This document shows positions 18,777-28,979 of a stretch of 64,000 nt of DNA, piece after piece (position 1 is the stretch's first letter; each line of letters begins with the position of its first letter). The stretch comes from Pseudorhodoferax sp047601025 (GTDB taxonomy: Bacteria > Pseudomonadota > Gammaproteobacteria > Burkholderiales > Burkholderiaceae_C): the NCBI RefSeq assembly GCF_047601025.1, contig NZ_JASGJZ010000001.1:4278001-4342000 (forward strand), given 5' to 3'. The notes beneath the pieces are model-generated. The model worked only from the letters and a program-made list of their open reading frames with translations. It was not told the origin of the DNA and made no database searches. A program made the position numbers and the translations under genes.

Positions 18777-19472
18777 ATGGCAACGAGCAAACTCGGCATC
18801 GACACCGACGCGCTGATCGCGCAGTACGAGCAGGCCACCGCCCAGCAGGGCCAGGCGCTGCGCAAGGCGGTACAGGACACCACGCTGCGCGCGCTGCAGC
18901 AGCGCGAGCTGACGCTCAAGGCGATCAAGGACGTGGTCCGGACGGTGACCGAGGCTGCCGCGGCCGGCGCCGCCCGCAACACCCAGGGCGTGGACGTGGA
19001 GGCGATGCTGAACCAGACCGTCGCCGGCATCGACGACGCCGTGCGCCAGGCCGTGCAGGCCAGCCAGCGCGCGCTGCAGCAACTGCTCGACCAGGGCCTG
19101 GACCTGCGCGAGAAGCAGGTCAAGAAGGCGCTGTCGGACATCGAGAAGATGGAGGACCAGGTGTTCGACGCGATGCGCAAGGCCACCAGCAGCGAGGCGA
19201 TGGCGCCGATGCAGGGTGCCTGGGCGCAGGCGCTGATGCTGTTCGGCCAGGGCGACAGCGCCACCGGCCAGGCCGCCGCCACCGCGGTGCAGGACCTGAT
19301 GACGCGCGCCCAGGACGCCGCGCGCGCCGGCCGCGCCGCCAACCAGCGCGCCGCCCAGGCCTTCATGGACCACTACGCCACGCTGGTCAGCGGCGTGCTG
19401 ATCGGCATGTCCGAGGCCTTCGCGCCGGGCGCCGCCGCCGCCAAGCCGGCGCCGGCCCGCAAGAGCCGCTAG
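18777..19472 (+). CDS. Uncharacterised helical (phasin-like) protein in the dct locus
   Basis: A 231-residue protein of unknown function. It is rich in Ala, Gln, Lys and Asp/Glu, has no signal peptide or membrane helix, and is predicted to be nearly all amphipathic helix or coiled coil (for example LDQGLDLREKQVKKALSDIEKMEDQVFDAM split across two helices). It ends in a basic KPAPARKSR tail. Overall make-up recalls phasins or other granule- or nucleic-acid-associated proteins, but no firm family is recognised. It sits only 7 bases before dctB, so it is probably co-transcribed with the sensor pair. Confidence 0.75.
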   Translation: MATSKLGIDTDALIAQYEQATAQQGQALRKAVQDTTLRALQQRELTLKAIKDVVRTVTEAAAAGAARNTQGVDVEAMLNQTVAGIDDAVRQAVQASQRALQQLLDQGLDLREKQVKKALSDIEKMEDQVFDAMRKATSSEAMAPMQGAWAQALMLFGQGDSATGQAAATAVQDLMTRAQDAARAGRAANQRAAQAFMDHYATLVSGVLIGMSEAFAPGAAAAKPAPARKSR

Positions 19473-19479
19473 CGGCGCG

Positions 19480-21314
19480 ATGGCCGGGGAGGACGCCGCG
19501 CCGCCGCCGGCCGCGGGCGGTGACCACCACCGCGGCGGGCGCGGCGCCAGGCTGGCCCTGCGCCTGCTGCTGGCCGGCCTGCTGGTCGCGCTGGCCGCCT
19601 GGGCCGGCTACCGGGCGGCGTTCTCCCAGGGCCTGGCCATGCAGCGCCAGGCCGCCGACCGGCGGCTGGAACTGGCGGCGGCGCGGCTGGACGCGCAGCT
19701 GGCCCGCTTCGACTTCCTGCCGTCGCTGCTGAAGACCTCGCCGGAGGTGATGCGCTTCCTGGCCACCGGCGCCGACGCCGCGCTCGGCGACACGGTCAAC
19801 CAGTACCTGCAGTCGCTGAACGCGATCGCCGGCACCGAGAACCTCTACATCATCGACCGCCGCGGCGTGGCCGTGGCCGCGGGCGACTTCGCGCGGCCCG
19901 GCACGCCGCTGGGGCGCGACCTGTCCTACCGCCCCTACGTGCGCGAGGCGCTGGCCGAGGGCCGCGGCCACTTCTACGGCCTGGGCGTCACCAGCGCGCG
20001 CGCCGGCTACTACCTGTCGTACGCGCTGCCGGCGCGCGACGGCGCGGTCGGGCTGGCCGTCGTCAAGGTCGACCTGGCCGGCATCGAGGACGACTGGCGC
20101 CAACTGCCGGGCCAGGTGCTGGCGGTCGACGAGCACCAGGTAGCGATCCTGTCCACGCGCGACGACTGGCGCTGGCGCCCGCTGGTGGCGCTGGGCGCCG
20201 AAGCCCGCGCCGAGGCCGGCGCGGCGCGGCGCTACGGCGACAGCACGCTGGAGCCGCTGGGCTGGCGCGAGCGCGAGCGGGCACACGACCCCGAGGCCGG
20301 GAGCGCGCGCCGCATCCGGCTGCAGGACCAGCCCTGGCTGGCCAGCACGCGCCAGGTGCACCAGGGCCGCTGGCGGCTGATCGTGCTCGACAGCGAGGAC
20401 GCCGCCCGCGCGGCGGCGCGCGCCGGGGCCTTCATCGGCGCGCTGGCCATGGCCCTGGCGCTGGCCGCGGGCGCCCTGGTGCAGGCACGCCGGCGCGCGA
20501 TCCGCCAGCGGCTGGCCAGCCGCGCCGCGCTGCAGGCCGCGCACGACGCGCTGGAACGCAAGGTGGCCGAACGCACGGCCGCGCTGCGGGCCGCGCAGGA
20601 CGAACTGGTGCACGCCGGCAAGCTGGCCGTGCTGGGCCAGCTCTCGGCCGGGCTGGTGCACGAGCTGAACCAGCCGCTGGCCGCGCTGCAGACCGTCTCG
20701 GAGAACGCCGACCAACTGATCCAGCGCGGCCGGCTCGACGACGCGCGCGACAACCTGGCCCGCATCGGCCGGCTGGTCGGGCGGCTCAAGCGCCTGTCGG
20801 CGCAGCTGCGGCTGTTCGCCACCAAGCCGAGCGGCATCGTCGGCGCGGTCGGCGTGCGCGCGCTGGTGCTGGAGGTGCAGCAGCAACTCGCCCCGCGCCT
20901 GGCCGAGGCCGGCATCGCCCTGGTGCTGGACGTGCAGCCCGAGGCGCTGGCCGTGGCCGGCGACGAGGCGCGGCTGGAGCAGGTGCTGGCCAACCTGCTC
21001 GGCAATGCGATCGACGCGCTGCAGGGCGCCGCCGCGCCGCGGCGCATCGAAGTCCATGCCCAGGCCGCCGGCGGCGGCATGGCGCGGATCGCGATCCGCA
21101 ACAATGGCCCGTCCATTCCCGCCAGCATCCTCGAGCGCATGTTCCAGCCCTTCGTCACCACCAAGCCGGCCGGCAAGGGCATGGGGCTGGGCCTGATGAT
21201 CTCGGCCCACATCGTGCGCGAATGCGGCGGCCGCCTGGCCGCGCACAACCTCGTGCCCGAGGGCGTGGAATTCACGATCGAACTGCCGGCGCGACGCGAC
21301 GGGGGAGAGGGCTG

Positions 21315-21315
<1 letters not shown>
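19480..21315 (+). CDS. dctB: C4-dicarboxylate sensor histidine kinase DctB
   Basis: A 611-residue membrane sensor kinase. It has an N-terminal membrane segment (about 25-45), a periplasmic double-PAS/Cache sensor region (about 55-300), a second membrane segment (about 310-332), a coiled linker ending RKVAERTAALRAAQDEL, the H-box GLVHELNQPLAAL with His394, and N/G boxes ending GMGLGLMISAHIVRECGG. The HELNQPL form is typical of the DctB/NtrB-like class that partners sigma-54 regulators. Overlap of its stop with the dctD start confirms a pair. The residue layout predicts sensing of periplasmic dicarboxylates. Confidence 0.92.
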
Positions 21316-22682
<1,367 letters not shown>

Positions 22683-22784
22683 CCGGGCGGGCTGCCGCCT
22701 GCCGGCGGCCCGTCAGGCGGCGCCCGCGCTGAAGCACAATCGCGCCCGGCGCCGCCACCGTCCCGGAGCCGCCGCTGCCGCTCC

Positions 22785-23675
22785 ATGCCCCTGACCCACG
22801 CCCGCGCCCTGTTGCTGATGGTCCTCGCCACGCTGCTGTGGTCGATCGCCGGCGTGGTCACGCGCCAGCTGCAGGCGGCCGGCGGCTTCGAGGTCACGTT
22901 CTGGCGCAGCTTCTTCACGCTGGCCGCGATGGCCGTGCTGCTGCCGCTGCTGCGCCGCCGCGGCCTGGCGGGCCGCGTGCGCGGCGCCGGCTGGCCGCTG
23001 TGGGTCGCGGGCCTGTGCTGGAGCGTGATGTTCACCGCCTTCATGCTGGCGCTGACGCTGACCAGCGTGGCCAACGTGCTGGTGACGATGGCGCTGGGGC
23101 CGCTGTTCACGGCGCTGGTGGCGCGCGTCGCGCTGGGCCACCGGCTGGCGCCGCGCACCTGGCTGGCCATCGTGCTGGCCGGCGCCGGCATCGCCTGGAT
23201 GTACGGCCCGCAGCTGCGCCTGGGCGACGGCGGCAGCGGCGTGCTGGCCGGCACGCTGGTGGCGCTGTGCGTGCCGGCGGCGGCCTCGGTCAACTGGACC
23301 GTGGCCCAGCGCAGCCATGCGGCCGGGCACGACATCGACCTGGTGCCGGCGGTGCTGCTCGGCGCGCTGCTGTCCTCGCTCTACACGCTGCCGCTGGCGC
23401 TGCCGTTCGCGGCCACGCCGCGCGACATCGCGCTGCTGGCGCTGCTGGGCGTGGTGCAGCTGGCCATCCCCTGCGTGCTGGCGGTGCGCTCCGCGCGCGT
23501 GCTGGCCGCGCCCGAGGTCTCGCTGCTGGCGCTGCTGGAGGTGATCTTCGGCATCGCGCTGGCCTGGCTGGGCGCCGGCGAGCAGCCCGCGCCCGAGGTG
23601 CTGGCCGGCGGCTCGCTGGTGATCCTGGCGCTGGTCGCCAACGAACTGCTGGGCTGGCGCGCGCGGGCCGGCTAG
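22785..23675 (+). CDS. EamA/DMT-family transporter
   Basis: A 296-residue inner-membrane protein with ten predicted helices in two EamA repeats. The first begins RALLLMVLATLLWSIAGVVTRQL and the second near GSGVLAGTLVALCVPAAASVNW. Drug/metabolite-superfamily carriers of this size usually export amino acids or other small metabolites; the substrate is unknown. It is a single gene, and its stop overlaps the stop of the converging NodT gene by three bases. Confidence 0.87.
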   Translation: MPLTHARALLLMVLATLLWSIAGVVTRQLQAAGGFEVTFWRSFFTLAAMAVLLPLLRRRGLAGRVRGAGWPLWVAGLCWSVMFTAFMLALTLTSVANVLVTMALGPLFTALVARVALGHRLAPRTWLAIVLAGAGIAWMYGPQLRLGDGGSGVLAGTLVALCVPAAASVNWTVAQRSHAAGHDIDLVPAVLLGALLSSLYTLPLALPFAATPRDIALLALLGVVQLAIPCVLAVRSARVLAAPEVSLLALLEVIFGIALAWLGAGEQPAPEVLAGGSLVILALVANELLGWRARAG

Positions 23676-25105
23676 GGCTGCGCGGCCGCGGCGGCCAGCG
23701 GCCGCTCCGGTTCCGGCTGCCAGCCGCCGCCGAGCGCGCGGACCAGGGCGATCTGTGCCGACAGCCGGTCGGCGTGCAGCTGCAGCACGGCCTGCTCAGC
23801 GCCGAACAGGTTGCGCTGGGCGTCCAGCTCGTCCAGGTGCGAGGCGTAGCCCTCGCGGTAGCGGTTGCCGGCCACGCGCACGGCCTCTTGCAGCGCGCGG
23901 CGCTGGCCGTCGGCCTCGTCGGCCTGGCGGCCCAGTTCCTCGATCGCGGCGAGCTGGTCCTCGACCTCGCCGAAGGCGGTGAGCACCGTCTTCTCGTAGC
24001 CGGCGATCGCCTGGTCGCGGCGCGCGTCGGCGGCGCGCGCCTGCGCGCGCAGGCGGCCGCCGTCGAACAGCGGCGCCAGCACGCTGCCGCCCAGGCTCCA
24101 CAGCCCGTAGGGGTCGCCGACCAGCGCGGAGGAGGTGATGCGCCCCAGCGTGGCCGACAGCTGTACCGCCGGCAGCAGCTGCGCGCGGGACGCCGCCAGC
24201 TGGGCATCGCTGGCGGCCAGCTGGGCCTCGGCCGCGGCGATGTCGGGCCGGCGGCGCAGCAGTTCGGAGGGCAGGCCGGCGTCGGGCACCGGCAGCGCCT
24301 GCAGCTCGGCCAGGCTGCGCCCGCGCGGCACCGGGCCGGGGGCGGCGCCGGTCAGCAGGTTCAGCGCGTGCTCCTGCCGGCGCACGGCCAGCGCCAGCTG
24401 CGGCACGGCCTGCGCGGTGGCGCGGTATTCGGCCTCGCTCTGCGCGGTGTCCAGCGCCGAGCTGTAGCCGCGGGCCTGGCGCGAGCGCGCCAGCGCCAGC
24501 GCGGCCTCGCGCGCGGCCAGCGTGCGGTGCGCCAGCTCGAGCCGCGCGTCCAGCGCACGCAGTGCGACGTAGCCCTGCACCGTGGTGGCGGCGACGCTCA
24601 GCGCGGCGCCGTCGCGCAGCGCCTGGCTGGCCTGCAGCTGGGCGCCGGAGGCGCGTTCCAGCGCGGCGATGCGGCCCCACAGGTCCAGTTCGTAGGCGGC
24701 GCGGAACTGCGGCTGGCCGACCGTGGCATCGTAGGGCCGGCCGGTGGCGGCGCTGATCGCGCGGCTGCGGCTGCCGCCGGCCTCCAGCGTCAGCGAGGGG
24801 GCGGATGCGCCGTGCTGGGCGTCGTCGAGCGCGCGGGCCTCGGCCACGCGGGCCGCGGCGGCGCGCAGGTCGCGGTTGTGGGCCAGCGCCTGGTCGACCA
24901 GGGCGTCGAGCACCGGGTCGCCGAAGGCATGCCACCAGCCCGGCTGGATGCGCTGCGCGGCCCCGGCGGCGGCGCCAGCCTGGCCCTGCCAGGCGGCCGG
25001 CACGGCGGCTTGCAGCGCCGGCGCCGCGGGCGGCGTGCCGGCGCAGGCCTGCAGCAGCAGCGCGGCGGCCAGCGCCAGCGCGCGCTGCCGGAAGGCGGCG
25101 CTCAC
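23672..25105 (-). CDS. NodT-family outer membrane efflux lipoprotein
   Basis: The 477-residue outer-membrane channel of a tripartite efflux pump. A lipoprotein signal ends LLLQACAG (Cys21). The mature protein has two OEP repeats, with GWWHAFGDPVLDALVDQALAHNRDL at the start and YELDLWGRI, typical of the NodT/OprM group. The GTG start overlaps the stop of the HlyD gene (GTGA), so it is the last gene of the tetR-emrB-emrA-like operon. Confidence 0.92.
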   Translation of the reverse strand: MSAAFRQRALALAAALLLQACAGTPPAAPALQAAVPAAWQGQAGAAAGAAQRIQPGWWHAFGDPVLDALVDQALAHNRDLRAAAARVAEARALDDAQHGASAPSLTLEAGGSRSRAISAATGRPYDATVGQPQFRAAYELDLWGRIAALERASGAQLQASQALRDGAALSVAATTVQGYVALRALDARLELAHRTLAAREAALALARSRQARGYSSALDTAQSEAEYRATAQAVPQLALAVRRQEHALNLLTGAAPGPVPRGRSLAELQALPVPDAGLPSELLRRRPDIAAAEAQLAASDAQLAASRAQLLPAVQLSATLGRITSSALVGDPYGLWSLGGSVLAPLFDGGRLRAQARAADARRDQAIAGYEKTVLTAFGEVEDQLAAIEELGRQADEADGQRRALQEAVRVAGNRYREGYASHLDELDAQRNLFGAEQAVLQLHADRLSAQIALVRALGGGWQPEPERPLAAAAAQP

Positions 25106-26226
25106 GATGCGTGCTCCCCGGCGGCGCCGGCCGGCCGGCCGGCGCGCGTGTCCACGCTGACCACCACCGACATGCCGGGCCGCAGCCGCTGCGCCAGGGC
25201 CTGGCCGTCGTCCACGGCGATGCGCACCGACAGGCGCTGCGGGATCTTGGTGAAGTTGCCGGTCGCGTTGTCCTGCTTGATCACGCTGAATTCCGAGCCC
25301 GTGGCCGGCGCGATGCGCTCCACGTGGCCCTGCAGCCGGGCGCCGTCCAGCGCATCGACCTGCAGCTGCGCCGGCTGGCCGGGCGTCATCGCGGCGGTCT
25401 GCGCTTCCTTGAAGTTCGCCACCACCCAGACCTGCTGCGGCACCACGGCCACCAGCTGCGTGCCCGGCGTCACGTACTGGCCGAGCTTGACGCCGACCTC
25501 GCCCACGTGGCCGTCGCGCGGCGCGCGGATGCGGGTGTTCTCCAGGTCGATCTCGGCCAGCCGCACGGCGGCCTGCGCGGCCTGCACGGCGGCCTGCACC
25601 GCGTCGCGGTTGACGACCACGGTCTGCAGGTCCTGGCGGGCCACGGCGCTGCCGGCGCGCGCCTGGCGGGCAGCGGCCTCGGCCTGCTTCACGGCGGCCT
25701 CGGCCTGGTGCAGCGCGGCCTCGGTCTGGTCACGCTCGCGCTGCGACAGCGAGCCGTCCTGCGCCAGCGGCGTGGCGCGGCGCATGTCCGCTTGCGCCCG
25801 GGCCAGCTGGGCGCGCGCGTTGCCGAGCTGCGCGTCGGCGCCGGCGATCTGGGCCTCGGCGCTGCCCAGGCCGGCCTCGCGCGCGTGGCGCGCCTGCACG
25901 GTGTTGGCCAGGTTGGCCTGCTGCGCCGCCAGGTTGTTGCGCGCCTGCTCGAGCCGCTCGCGGTAGATGCGGTCGTCCAGCCGTACCAGCACCTGGCCGG
26001 CCTGCACCGGCATGTAGTCCTGCACCAGCACCTCGGCGACGTAGCCGTCGACCTTGGGCGCGACGATGGTGACCATGCCGCGCACGTAGGCGTTCTCGGT
26101 CGATTCGGTGCCGGTGTGGAACGGCGGCAGGCGCCAGGCGTAGAGCACCAGCGCCACGCAGGCGAGGGTGGCCGCGAGCACGATCCAGGTGCCGCGGGCG
26201 CGGAGGGTGGAAGACAGCGAAGGCAT
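25102..26226 (-). CDS. HlyD/EmrA-family periplasmic adaptor protein
   Basis: A 374-residue membrane fusion protein linking an MFS pump to an outer-membrane channel. It has one N-terminal membrane anchor (about residues 12-32), the biotinyl-lipoyl start TENAYVRGMVTIVAPKVDGYV, a long coiled-coil hairpin of Ala/Gln/Arg-rich heptads (about 85-205), and the closing lipoyl half NTRIRAPRDGHVGEV, then a beta-barrel. This architecture is that of EmrA. It is preceded by the MFS pump gene 33 bases upstream. Confidence 0.93.
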   Translation of the reverse strand: MPSLSSTLRARGTWIVLAATLACVALVLYAWRLPPFHTGTESTENAYVRGMVTIVAPKVDGYVAEVLVQDYMPVQAGQVLVRLDDRIYRERLEQARNNLAAQQANLANTVQARHAREAGLGSAEAQIAGADAQLGNARAQLARAQADMRRATPLAQDGSLSQRERDQTEAALHQAEAAVKQAEAAARQARAGSAVARQDLQTVVVNRDAVQAAVQAAQAAVRLAEIDLENTRIRAPRDGHVGEVGVKLGQYVTPGTQLVAVVPQQVWVVANFKEAQTAAMTPGQPAQLQVDALDGARLQGHVERIAPATGSEFSVIKQDNATGNFTKIPQRLSVRIAVDDGQALAQRLRPGMSVVVSVDTRAGRPAGAAGEHAS

Positions 26227-26259
26227 GGCAGGAGCAGTCGGGAAAGGAGGATGGGAGGT

Positions 26260-27876
26260 TCAGGCCGCCGCCGTGGACGCCGCCTGGCGCCGGGCGCGGT
26301 GCCAGCGGTGCGTCTTGAAGCCGGCGAACACGAACAGGCCGAGCGTGCTGATCATCGCGACGGCGTGGAACAGGTCGTTGTAGGCCAGTACCGTGGCCTG
26401 CTGCGTGACCTGCTGGGCCAGCAGCGCGGCGGCCTGGCCGCTGCGCGCCGCGGCGTCGCTGAGCTGGCCGGCGTAGGCGCCGCCCAGCTGCGCGAGCCGC
26501 TGCGCGACCTGCGGGTCGGACAGCTGCAGCTGCTCCACCAGGTGCGCGTAGTGCAGCCGCTGGCGGTCGACCAGCAGCGTGCTGAGCCAGGCCTGGCCGA
26601 TCAGCGCGCCCAGCGACTGCCCGCCGCCGAACACGGCGATGAAGCTGATCAGCTGCTTGCCGCCGCCGGCGAGCACGTGGGTGAAGCCCTGCAGCAGCGC
26701 CATGCCCAGGAACATCGCGCTGGCGGCGGCCAGCAGCGTCTGCGACAGGTACAGGTCGTGCGGGCGGGTCAGCGTGGTGGCGTCGCCGTCCATCCACGCC
26801 GCCAGCATGACCAGCGCCAGCGCGCCGATGCCCACCGCGCCGAAGCGCTGCGACGGCACCACCAGCAGCGTGAGCAGGAAACCCGCCATGGTGCCGACCG
26901 TGACCCACACGAACAGCGTGTGCATCTGGTCGTTGGTGAAGCCCAGCGCGTTCATCAGGCCGACGGCGCCGACGGTCTGCTCGGACAGCACGATGCGGAA
27001 CAGCAGCGTCGCGCCGACGAAGCGCAGCATGAACGGGCTGGCCAGCCAGCGCAGGTCCACCAGCGGCGCGTCGCGCCGCAGCTCGACCGCGACGTAGATG
27101 CCCAGCAGCAGCACCGCCAGCGCCAGGCACTGGCCGATCCAGGCCGCGTCGGTCCACCAGGCGTAGCGGCCCTGGGTCAGCACCACGCACACCAGTGCCA
27201 GCGCCGTGGCGTAGAGCGTGAAGACGATGCCGTCGCCGCGCGCGAACATCTGCACCGTCGGCATCGGCCGCAGCCGCACCACGTTGATGGCGGCCACGCA
27301 CAGCACGGCCAGCCCGGTGTCGACGAAATGCAGGCCGTGCCACTGGCCGATCTGCAGCAGGTCCTCGGAAATGATGCGCGACAGCGGCATGCCCAGCTGC
27401 AGCACGCCGAAGCCCAGCAGCGCGCCGACCAGCGCCCGGCTGGGCGGAAAGGCCTGCACCATGTAGAGCACGGCCAGGCTGCTGAGCGGCGCCGCCGCCA
27501 CGCCCAGCGCCGCGCGCACCAGCAGCGCCGAGCCCAGCTGCTGGGTGAACAGGTGCGCCAGCGCCAGCAGCAGGTAGAGGCCGATCACCACGTCGGCGAA
27601 CCAGCGCAGGCCGTACTGGTAGCGCACCTTGGTCAGCAGGATCGAGGCCGAGATGTTGGTCGCGTAGTAGGCCGTGGTGAGCCAGCCGGCCTCGACCGCG
27701 GTCGCGCCCAGCGCGCCCTGCACGCCGGACAGGTTGACGTTGACCAGGTTCACGCCCAGGCCCTGGGTCAGCCCCACCAGCAGCGACACCAGCGCGAACA
27801 CCACGCCCTGGCGCGGGTCGTAGGGCGGCGCTTCCGGAGGCACCGGCGGTGGTGCCGGGACGGCCTGCCCGCTCAT
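26260..27876 (-). CDS. DHA2-family MFS multidrug exporter (EmrB-like)
   Basis: A 538-residue proton-driven exporter with 14 predicted helices, the length and layout of EmrB-type DHA2 carriers. The N-terminal cytosolic segment is Pro-rich, and helix 1 begins GVVFALVSLLVGLTQGLG. The ATG at 27876 overlaps the stop of the TetR gene (ATGA). With the adaptor and NodT channel downstream it makes a complete tripartite pump spanning both membranes. The C-terminal third has a soluble stretch (residues about 440-500) between the last two helices, as in related exporters. Confidence 0.92.
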   Translation of the reverse strand: MSGQAVPAPPPVPPEAPPYDPRQGVVFALVSLLVGLTQGLGVNLVNVNLSGVQGALGATAVEAGWLTTAYYATNISASILLTKVRYQYGLRWFADVVIGLYLLLALAHLFTQQLGSALLVRAALGVAAAPLSSLAVLYMVQAFPPSRALVGALLGFGVLQLGMPLSRIISEDLLQIGQWHGLHFVDTGLAVLCVAAINVVRLRPMPTVQMFARGDGIVFTLYATALALVCVVLTQGRYAWWTDAAWIGQCLALAVLLLGIYVAVELRRDAPLVDLRWLASPFMLRFVGATLLFRIVLSEQTVGAVGLMNALGFTNDQMHTLFVWVTVGTMAGFLLTLLVVPSQRFGAVGIGALALVMLAAWMDGDATTLTRPHDLYLSQTLLAAASAMFLGMALLQGFTHVLAGGGKQLISFIAVFGGGQSLGALIGQAWLSTLLVDRQRLHYAHLVEQLQLSDPQVAQRLAQLGGAYAGQLSDAAARSGQAAALLAQQVTQQATVLAYNDLFHAVAMISTLGLFVFAGFKTHRWHRARRQAASTAAA

Positions 27877-28484
27877 GGCCTGGCCGCCGTGCCCGGCAGT
27901 CCCACCAGCGGCAGGACCAGGCCGTCGACGAGGCGCGCGAGGCGCGCGCGGCTGACCTTCTGCGCACGGGTGTTGTACTGGTACAGGACCATCGCCGGCA
28001 CCAGGTCGGCCACCAGGTCCAGGTCCGACGGGGCGGCGATCTCGCCGCGCGCGATGGCGCGCGCGAAGATCTCCTGCACCTTGGCCCGGCGCGTGGTCAG
28101 CCGCGCGGGCGCGACCTTGGCGGTCCAGGCCAGGTGCTGGCGCACGTTGCCCAGGATTTCCTGCATGGCGGCCTGCGTCACGGGGTTGCCGATGCCGTAG
28201 TGGTGCGCATAGAGCGCGATCAGGTCGCCGCGCAGCGTGCCGGTGTCGATTTCCACGTCCACGGGCGCGTACATCGCCAGCGCATCGGCCAGCAGCTCGT
28301 CCTTGGATTTCCAGCGCCGGTAGACCGAGGCCTTGCCGGCGCCGGCGCGCTGGGCCACGGCGTCCATGGTCAGGGCCGACAGGCCGCGCTCGCCGAGCAG
28401 TTCCATGGCCGCGCGCAGGATCGCGGCGTCGAGCGCGGCGTCGCGTGGACGGCCGATGGTGGGCGGGGTGGCGGGAGCGGGCAC
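27873..28484 (-). CDS. TetR/AcrR family repressor of the efflux operon
   Basis: A 203-residue TetR regulator. The N-terminal helix-turn-helix (about residues 18-62) reads AAMELLGERGLSALTMDAVAQRAG followed by GKASVYRRWKSKDELLADAL. It is the first gene of the efflux operon on the same strand, so it would repress both itself and the pump. A GTG start at 28484 is used; no good ribosome-binding site is seen. The palindrome at 28490-28508 just ahead is the probable operator. The inducer would be a pump substrate (inference). Confidence 0.9.
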   Translation of the reverse strand: MPAPATPPTIGRPRDAALDAAILRAAMELLGERGLSALTMDAVAQRAGAGKASVYRRWKSKDELLADALAMYAPVDVEIDTGTLRGDLIALYAHHYGIGNPVTQAAMQEILGNVRQHLAWTAKVAPARLTTRRAKVQEIFARAIARGEIAAPSDLDLVADLVPAMVLYQYNTRAQKVSRARLARLVDGLVLPLVGLPGTAARP

Positions 28485-28489
28485 TGTTA

Positions 28490-28520
28490 CGGAACCGAGT
28501 CGTTTCGGAAATGGATTGTA
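28490..28520 (-). promoter_or_regulatory. Promoter and operator of the tetR-efflux operon
   Basis: CGGAACCGAGTCGTTTCGG (28490-28508) is a 19-base pseudo-palindrome matching at 7 of 9 arm positions around a central G. On the minus strand TACAAT (28520-28515) is a good -10 hexamer, placing the start site at the edge of this palindrome. That is a standard place for autorepression. A clear -35 box is not seen. Confidence 0.5.
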
Positions 28521-28574
28521 TCGATATTGGCCGTGGCGTGCAGGCGGCGCCGGCGGCCGCCCGCTGGGAAGGGG

Positions 28575-28979
28575 CTAGGACAGGCGGGCGACGAGCGCGG
28601 CGATCCACACCGCGCCGCAGAACAGCAGCGCCAGCAGCACGGCGGCGCTGCCCAGGTCCTTGGCGCGCTTGGACAGGTCGTGCCACTGCGGGCCGATGCG
28701 GTCGATCGCCGATTCGACCGCGGTGTTGAGCAGCTCGGCCACCAGCACCACGACCACGCTGCCGGCCAGCACGGCCGCTTCGGCCCAGCTGCGGCCGAGC
28801 CAGCAGGCCAGCGGCAGCAGCACCAGCGCCAGCAGCGCCTCGAGCCGGAACGCCTTCTCGCCCCAGCCGGCGCGCAGGCCGGCCAGCGAGTGGCGCAGCG
28901 CATGCCACAGCCGTGCGAGGCCGCGGCGCTGCTTGTGCGGGTTGCTGAAGGCGGGGCGGGGCGAGGGGTCGGTGGTCAC
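28575..28979 (-). CDS. dgkA: Diacylglycerol kinase DgkA
   Basis: DgkA phosphorylates diacylglycerol to phosphatidic acid in the inner membrane. The 134-residue protein has an N-terminal amphipathic region (RHSLAGLRAGWGEKAFRLEALL), three membrane helices and the active-site signature ELLNTAVESAIDRIG. The GTG start overlaps the stop of the sensor kinase gene (GTGA). Its placement beside eptA makes sense, because phosphoethanolamine transfer from phosphatidylethanolamine leaves diacylglycerol, which DgkA would recycle (pathway knowledge plus inference). Confidence 0.94.
   Translation of the reverse strand: MTTDPSPRPAFSNPHKQRRGLARLWHALRHSLAGLRAGWGEKAFRLEALLALVLLPLACWLGRSWAEAAVLAGSVVVVLVAELLNTAVESAIDRIGPQWHDLSKRAKDLGSAAVLLALLFCGAVWIAALVARLS

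Noticed and set aside
22838..28200. Long plus-strand frames (over 1000 residues each) across the EamA gene and efflux operon
   Set aside because: They overlap several well-supported genes, are Arg/Ala/Gly-rich low-complexity translations and match no family.
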